From: Rhodotorula mucilaginosa
Taxonomy: Eukaryota > Basidiomycota > Microbotryomycetes > Sporidiobolales > Sporidiobolaceae
Direction: 5' to 3'
Assembly: GCA_034406715.1 (NCBI GenBank)
Contig: CP137865.1
Span: 1,525,317-1,589,316 of the forward strand
Length of the DNA stretch: 64,000 nucleotides
The notes under the pieces were generated by a model. The model did no database searches. It saw only the letters and a list, made by a program, of their open reading frames with translations, and was not told the origin of the DNA. A program made the position numbers and the translations under genes. Positions 58,176-64,000 of this stretch are shown in pieces (positions within the stretch are counted from its first letter, which is position 1; each line of letters starts with the position of its first letter).

Positions 58176-58795
58176 AAGCTTTGCCTGAGACCGCTCGCTG
58201 CGACGTCGTCCGCTTGAAGCAGCTCTGCCCCTCGAGTCGCCACCGACCAAAGCGCACCTCTTTCGGCCCATTTCGATCTGGCCAATCGAGATCCGGCCCA
58301 TGTCACCAAGAGGCGACCATCTACTCATCCTTCTCGACTCTAGAGCGACTACGGCTCCAGTGCGCTGCAGCGAAACAGGGATCTCTTTGGCACGTCTCGC
58401 TGGAGCTGAAATCGCCCGGATGCGGTCCCTCCTTCTCCTCAAGAAGATCTCCCTTGCAGTTCAGCGGTGCGCATTGATCAGGGTCTCGTGGTGGTCATCT
58501 TCGATCCCGAACACAGCATGGCGAGGGCGGGCACAAGGCGAGCATGTCGGTTCTTGCGCGCGTCGAGTGGGTGGCCGGCGTCCTGCAGCTGTAATTTTCC
58601 GACGCCCCTCTCTGTACTCCGGCTGTAGAACTGTAACGTACTCTTTGTGACCACCGGCACAGTCTTTCGTCATCTGTAGCCGTGCATTACCTCGATCTGA
58701 CCTGTTGGCGAAAAATGTGAGTATCTCCGCGGACTTTGTCAGGTGAGGGAGATGCCGTCAGCGAGGCGTCCATCTCCTTCCTCGCGCACTAGACG
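58176..58795. other. intergenic region upstream of ISA2
   Basis: No gene is supported. A CCGCGGAC motif at about 58725-58735 lies close upstream of ISA2, but it lacks the full 11-mer context of the P-family elements. Confidence 0.45.
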
Positions 58796-59813
58796 ATGAG
58801 CTCGCTGTGTGGATACTGTGCTTCTCGGAGCGCTCGCCTGGCCCGATCTGCCTCGCTGCCCAAGTCGATCCGACCTCAGGCCGCCGCCTCCACCTCTCTG
58901 CCTCGGCTCGAATCGGCACCGCGGTCTACACACTCGGCGGCGAAGTCCTCGTCACTATGGGCTGCTCGTGTCTCTCGGAGGGGATTCAGCCATGCAGCTA
59001 CCAGCCCAGCAACACCCTCGCCTCGATGCACCACGCTCGTGAATGCAACTCGCGTTCACCGCCGCTTCATCGCCTGCAAGGCCGAGCCGCCGACCAACCC
59101 GTCAGAAGATTTCGAGCCGGTTGAGCAGGAGCTGAAAGAGGGAGAGGCGCTCGAGATGCATTTGACCGAGGCGGCGATCAAGGTGAGGCGGCTTTCGGTG
59201 CACTCGTTCCTGACGACGAGGCTCTTTCATCCTTTGTCGTTTCGGAGCTTGAAAGTGTCGTATTCCCGTGCTCACTCACGTCCTACACACCCTCGCAGCA
59301 AATCGAACGAGCGCAGGCGAAAGCGAACGACCCGACTTTGTCGCTCCGGCTCATCGTCGAGAGTGGCGGCTGCCACGGATACCAGTACAAGATGCAGGTC
59401 ACGAACAAGCGAGACAGCGATGACTAGTGCGTCCCTTCTCTGGCGCTCTTTCCAGTCAGGAATCCTCGCCGTGACTGACTCGTTCGCCCCGCGATCAACT
59501 AGCCGCTTCGCTCCCCCGACCGAGACGACCGCGTCCCTCCTCGTCGACTCGGCTTCGTTGCCGCTCGTGAAAGGGTCGACGATCGACTATGCGACCGAGC
59601 TGATCGGGAGCGCGTTCCGGATCAAGGACAACCCGCAGAGCAAGGATGCCGGCTGTGGGTGTGGAGTCAGTGAGTTGAGCGTGTTCGCTTGATCTCGTGG
59701 ACCCTGCTTCCGAGCGGAAACACTCGCTCAGATGCGGTCCTGGCGAGACCCGAAAGACGCGTTGCTCACCCAGGCCTTCTACCCGTGCAGGCTGGGAACT
59801 CAAGGACATCTAG
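58796..59813 (+). CDS. ISA2: mitochondrial A-type iron-sulfur carrier ISA2
   Basis: Predicted 234-residue protein from exons 58796-59182, 59299-59426, 59503-59669 and 59791-59813. The N-terminal ~85 residues are Arg/Ser/Ala-rich without acidic residues, a likely mitochondrial presequence. The A-type fold follows, with the three cysteine ligand positions visible: GGCHGYQYKM, then AGCGCGVSW near the end. The final exon is only 23 nt and supplies the last seven residues (WELKDI after the split Ser). ISA2, with ISA1 and IBA57, matures [4Fe-4S] proteins in mitochondria. It is assigned to ISA2 rather than ISA1 from the ESGGCHGYQY context; ISA1 is the alternative. Confidence 0.88.
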
Positions 59814-60287
59814 ACATCTCCACGCCTCCCTCGCTTTGTCGAGGCCATGCAAGTCATCACATTTTCCGACCTTCGACTTCTGTCACCCAAGGTGGTGCTC
59901 GTGGTGCGCCCGAACCTCGGCTACATCAGAGCTGGGCTTACAGACAGGCGTCATTCAGATCTGCGGTGGAATGGATTGCGCGGATTTGTCGAGAGCCGCA
60001 AGATTCGACTTTATCGGACCGTTTCCCGACCTTTGTGCGGCGGTCTCCAGCCTCGTACGCACCATTCCAGTGATGCGCCTCTGTGACCTGGACTCGCTTG
60101 GAAGAAAGCCGCAGAGTGAAACCTTTTCCAGGCGAGCGAGCGAACCGCTTCCGCGTCGCAAAGGAGTCGAGAGACTTCACCACTTCCCGCTCTACAGGCT
60201 CGACAGGCCTTGATTAGCTTTGCTGCTGTACTTTGCTCTCCAGCTTCATCGCCTAGCTCCGCTCCCTGCGTCGCCCTATAGCGCGAG
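59814..60287. other. intergenic region
   Basis: 474 bp between ISA2 and the karyopherin gene. Short frames here show no recognisable product. Confidence 0.5.
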
Positions 60288-63200
60288 ATGGCCGACTCGA
60301 ACGCCGCGGCGTCATCCTCGACCTCGACCTCGTCGTCCTCACCCCTCGAGGCCGTTGTGAACGCGCTCAATGTGCTCTATACCAACCCGGACAAGGACGC
60401 AAAGGAAAAGGCCAACGCCTGGCTCGCAGATTTCCAAAAGAGCGTGAGTCTCCCTCCGTCTTGCGGTCTCCTCTCGGACGACTTGGTGTCTGCGTGGGCT
60501 TGGGACTGGTCAAGGAGGGCTGCTCTGGGAGCGCACTCGAGCTCTCTGAGACGCCCTCCGTGCAGCTGCTGTCCTGGAGCTCTCGGTGTCAGCTCGCCTT
60601 CCTATTCACCACAAAGCCATTACTGACGACCCTGCTCGACGGCAGACCGAGGCATGGTCGACCTCGCAGATGATCCTGTTTGCTCCGGACGCGCCGATCG
60701 AACCCAAGCTGTTTGCGGCGCAGACGTTCCGGAACAAGGTGCGTGCGCGCGTGCGGTCAAACCGGGTTCAGGGCTGGTCCTGACCCTTTTGCCCGCCCCG
60801 CAGATCACGTACGACCTCGAGCAACTCCCCGCCGAGCAACTCCTCCCTTTGCGCGACTCGCTCCTGTCGGCCCTCCGTTCCTTTGCCCAAGGTCCCCGCG
60901 TCATCCTCACCCAGATCTGCATCGCCCTCGCCGACATGGCCCTCCAGCTCTCTCCCGCACAATGGAACGACCCCGTCGCGTCGATGATTGACCAGTTCGG
61001 CAAGGAACCCCAGATGGCCGCCGCGTTGCTCGAGTTTTTGCAAGTCCTCGCCGAGGAGTACAACAGCAACTTCAAGATCAAGGTCGCGAACGATTTCGGC
61101 AGGGAGGGCGACGCGAGCGTGCGGCGCGGCGAGCAGGTGATCGGCTTGCTGTCGATGTATGTGCAGGCGCAGGGTGGGTCGTCGGGGAAATTTCCCCGGT
61201 TCTCGTCTTCCGAGTCTCCGGCTCGCGAGTCTCGAGATCGGCGCTGACCCTTTCGGCTCGAAACCGCCCGACAGGCATCACTCGGCAGCTGCACAACCAG
61301 TGCTTTGCGACGCTGGGCGCCTGGCTCCGGACGGGGCAGACGCGAGCCTCGTCGCTTGCCGGAACTCCCGTCCTTGCCTCTGCGTTTGCCGCCCTCGCCG
61401 ACGACGAGCTGTTTGACCACGCCGTCGACGTCCTCGTCGACATCATCCACGAGACGCAAGAGCTGCAGGAAAACATTGCCGTCATCCAGGAACTTGTCCC
61501 GCGGTTGACCCAACTCGGACCGCAAGTTACCGATCCGGCGACGCGCGAAGACGAGGACAAGATGCGAGGGTTCTGCCGGATCCTCGTCGAGGCCGGAGAG
61601 TGGTACGAGCCGTTGATCGTCCAGCATCCCGATACGTTCTTGCCCCTCGTCGAACTCATCAAGCAGTGCGCGACCGTCGACGAACTCGACGTCGTCTCGA
61701 TCACGCTCAACTTTTGGTACCGCTTGTCCAAGGGCGTGCAAAAGATGGCGCCCGCGCCGATACCGGACGCCCTCTTGCAAGTCTTTGTCGACTTGGTCGG
61801 GATCGTCATCAAGCACCTGCACTACCCGGACGAGGCGCTCAAGGGCGAGGAGCGCGACACGTTCCGAGATTTCCGGCACAAGATTGGCGACACGCTCAAG
61901 GATTGCTGTGCCGTGCTCGGAGCGGGCCCGTGTCTCGAGCAGGCGTACGACATTATCGCGCGCGCGGTCGCGTCCGGTTCGGCGCGGTGGCAGGACATCG
62001 AGGCGCCGTTGTTCTCGATGCGGTCGATGGGCGCCGCGATCGACATTTACGACGACGTCCTCGTCCCCAAGATCATGGAGATGCTGCCGAAACTCCCTCC
62101 GCACCCGCGGATCCGGTACGCCGCGATCCTCGTCATCGGCCGGTACACGCACTGGACGCGCCAGCACCCGGAGCACATCCAGTTCCAGCTGCCGTACGTC
62201 TCGTCCGGGTTTGACGACGACGACCCCGAAGTGCTCGCCGCCGCGTCGCAGACGATGAAGTACCTCTGCAAGGACTGCCCCGAACACCTCGTCGCCTTCC
62301 TTCCGCAGCTGCATGCTTTTCTCGTCTCGGTCTCGGGCAAACTCGGCGCCCAAGACTTGCTCGACCTGTCGGCCGCGATTGCCCACATCATTGTCGCCAT
62401 GCCGCCCGCCGAGGTGGCGTCCGCCTTGTCGCAGTTTGTCATGCCCGACGTCGAGGTGGTGCACTCGGTGTCTGGGTCGGCCGACCTAAGGCGCGCCGCG
62501 GATGCTCTCGAACGGATCGACGTCTACCTCGCCATCATCGGACGCGTGCCCGACCTGCCCGCCTCGTGCGCCGCGACCTGCCAGCAGGTGTGGTCTGTGT
62601 TGGACGGCTTCCTGGCCCAGTTTGGTCACCTCGCCTCGGTCGCCGACCGCGCATGCGTCGCGATCCGCCGCGGCTTGGTCTTTTTCGACGAGATGGCGTT
62701 CGCCGTGGCGCCGAGTGTGCTGGACCGGCTGTCGGCGTGCTTCGAGGCGTCGACCGCGTCGGGATACTTGTGGATCACGGGCAAGGTCATCGAGCAGTTT
62801 GCGGGGCGGTCGGCCGAGATGGATCGCGCCGCCTCGTCGGCGTTTGAGCGTGAGAGCGCGCGCTTGTTTTCGCTCCTGCAGTCGACGCCGCCGACGCAGG
62901 TTCCCGATGGTGGGCCGGGTTCATTCCTCCTCTTTTGATCTCTCTGTTTGCTGACTGCCTTTTCGCTGCCCGCCTTGCTACCCGCTCTTCTCGCCACCCG
63001 CCGCCCCGCAGTCTTGGACGACTACACCCACCTCGTTTTGACCCTGATCGACTCGGCCCCTGCGCTCATCTTCCTCTCGCCCGCTTTCCCTTCCGCCTTC
63101 CAATCCGTCTTGACCGCTTTGACGCTCCCGTCACCGCGCGTCGTCATCACCGCCCTGGACGCCATTCGCGCCGTCGTCGGCCACGACGCGCTCGAGGACC

Positions 63201-63618
63201 CGTCCAGTCCTTTTGCCGCTCCGATCCGCGCCGTCGTCGAGTCGACCGCGCAGCAGTCGATACCTCTGCTCTTGGATGTGCTCGTCGGCGGCGGCGAAGA
63301 CGAGCCCTACAACGTCTTGACGATCCTCCGGTTGCTGTCGATGCAGTTCCCGACGCTGCTCGCCACGACCGTGCCGCCCGCCATCGAGTTGCTCCCGGTC
63401 CGAGCCGCGAGCCAGCAGGAAAAGGCCGACTTTTTGAGTCGGTTCGGCAGGTGAGGGTCTCTGCTCGTTTGCGGGTTTTCCCCCGAGCTGACCTATTTTC
63501 CCCCGGCAGCGCCATCACCGCCCTCAACCCGAACCAGGTCAAGGATGCGTTCACGTGGCTGCTCCGGACGTCACGGAAAAGTCGCGACCGCGCGAGGGAT
63601 CTCGGAGAGGGGAGGTAG
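60288..63618 (+). CDS. importin-beta family nuclear import receptor, MTR10/transportin-SR (TNPO3) type
   Basis: Predicted 933-residue protein from exons 60288-60443, 60646-60738, 60804-61173, 61275-62909, 63012-63450 and 63510-63618, all in phase. After a Ser/Thr-rich start comes an importin-beta N-terminal-like region (LEAVVNALNVLY, KEKANAWLADFQKS, LFAAQTFRNK). Helical HEAT repeats continue to the C-terminus (ITYDLEQLP, RVILTQICIALADMALQ, LCKDCPEHL, TVPPAIELLP, TWLLRTSRKSRDRARDLGEGR). The Arg-rich end and the overall pattern match yeast Mtr10 and human transportin-3, which import SR-type splicing or mRNA-binding proteins into the nucleus. The stop codon lies about 315 bp from the telomeric repeat, so this is the last gene of the chromosome arm. 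Confidence 0.9.
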
Positions 63619-63932
63619 TTCGGGAGGCAGTTTGCTTGCAACTAGCCAATTGCTACAGCAGGAATCCCGACGATTTTTGGCGGGGTCTACTCTGGTCATC
63701 TCCTGCCTTGAAACCGTGAATCGGATCCGACAAGAGTTGGCAATGTAGGTTCAAAGGATGGAAGAGCCGGCAGGGCCCAGGGCTGGTTCAGCGGGGCATG
63801 TCGACAAGGCCCACATATCTGTCACGGTGGATATCGCAGAGAGAGGCAGCGGTTGAGCTGGGCCAGACTGCTTTCCCACCGAGTGGCGCTTCTTGTACCC
63901 AACTTGTGGTTCTTTCAGCTTCAGATTCGTGC
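63619..63932. other. short subtelomeric spacer
   Basis: About 314 bp between the last gene and the telomere repeats. It probably includes the 3' UTR of the karyopherin gene. No repeat element, Y'-like or X-like block, or helicase fragment was recognised. Confidence 0.6.
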
Positions 63933-64000
63933 TTAGGGTTAGGTTAGGGTTAGGTTAGGGTTAGGGTTAGGGTTAGGGTTAGGGTTAGGGTTAGGGTTAG
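63933..64000 (+). repeat. telomeric TTAGGG repeat tract
   Basis: A run of TTAGGG units reaches the right edge. The first copies alternate between 6-bp TTAGGG and 5-bp TTAGG; the distal copies are uniform TTAGGG. The G-rich strand runs 5' to 3' toward the window end, the orientation expected for a true right-hand chromosome terminus. Confidence 0.97.

Noticed and set aside
1-64000. CRISPR arrays, bacterial operons, ribosome-binding sites and prophage elements
   Set aside because: The window is eukaryotic nuclear DNA with spliceosomal introns and a telomere; no such structures were seen.
1-64000. Transposable elements (LTR, LINE or DNA transposon proteins)
   Set aside because: No reverse transcriptase, integrase or transposase motifs and no long terminal or inverted repeats were recognised by eye.

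Overview
This window is the end of a chromosome from a GC-rich, intron-dense fungus, most likely a basidiomycete yeast of the Pucciniomycotina (Microbotryomycetes such as Rhodotorula, Sporobolomyces or Microbotryum). The evidence is TTAGGG telomeric repeats at the right edge (63933-64000), many short introns with GTGAGT/GTGCGT donors, strong C/G third-position bias, and eukaryotic housekeeping proteins throughout (RLP24, HOOK, VPS11, an FXFG nucleoporin, ATP15, HID1, GINS PSF2, ISA2, an MTR10/TNPO3-type karyopherin). The species was not determined. Exon coordinates come from manual GT/AG and reading-phase analysis; no alignment or transcript data were available.

Layout. 1-4321 is gene-poor, with one small minisatellite and two doubtful ORFs. 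4322-9259 holds an ADCK1/MCP2-type ABC1 kinase-like protein and a GT32-type Golgi glycosyltransferase. 9903-17136 is a head-to-tail array of five paralogous MYND zinc-finger genes. 17789-26599 is a minus-strand block: RLP24, a HOOK dynein adaptor and a GPI-type aspartic protease. 27126-34954 is a plus-strand block: a RhoGAP protein, an F-box/XPA-C-like protein and a Gis2/CNBP-type zinc-knuckle protein. 35273-47186 is a second minus-strand block: VPS11, an FXFG nucleoporin, a Rab GTPase and ATP synthase epsilon (ATP15). HID1 follows on the plus strand (47513-51306).

51856-55881 contains three tandem copies of a protein family I do not recognise. They share exon structure, a C-terminal sequence motif and a palindromic TCCGCGGA promoter element. 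The third copy carries a CAG-to-TAG nonsense change, so it looks like a young pseudogene. The last segment is again conserved: PSF2 (minus), ISA2 (plus) and the karyopherin (plus), whose stop codon lies only about 315 bp from the telomere repeats.

The housekeeping genes do not form one pathway. Several belong to membrane traffic (HOOK, VPS11, Rab, HID1), others to nuclear transport (nucleoporin, karyopherin) or mitochondria (ADCK1-like, ATP15, ISA2). The most unusual content is the MYND array, including two candidate GC-AG introns, and the telomere-proximal unknown family.
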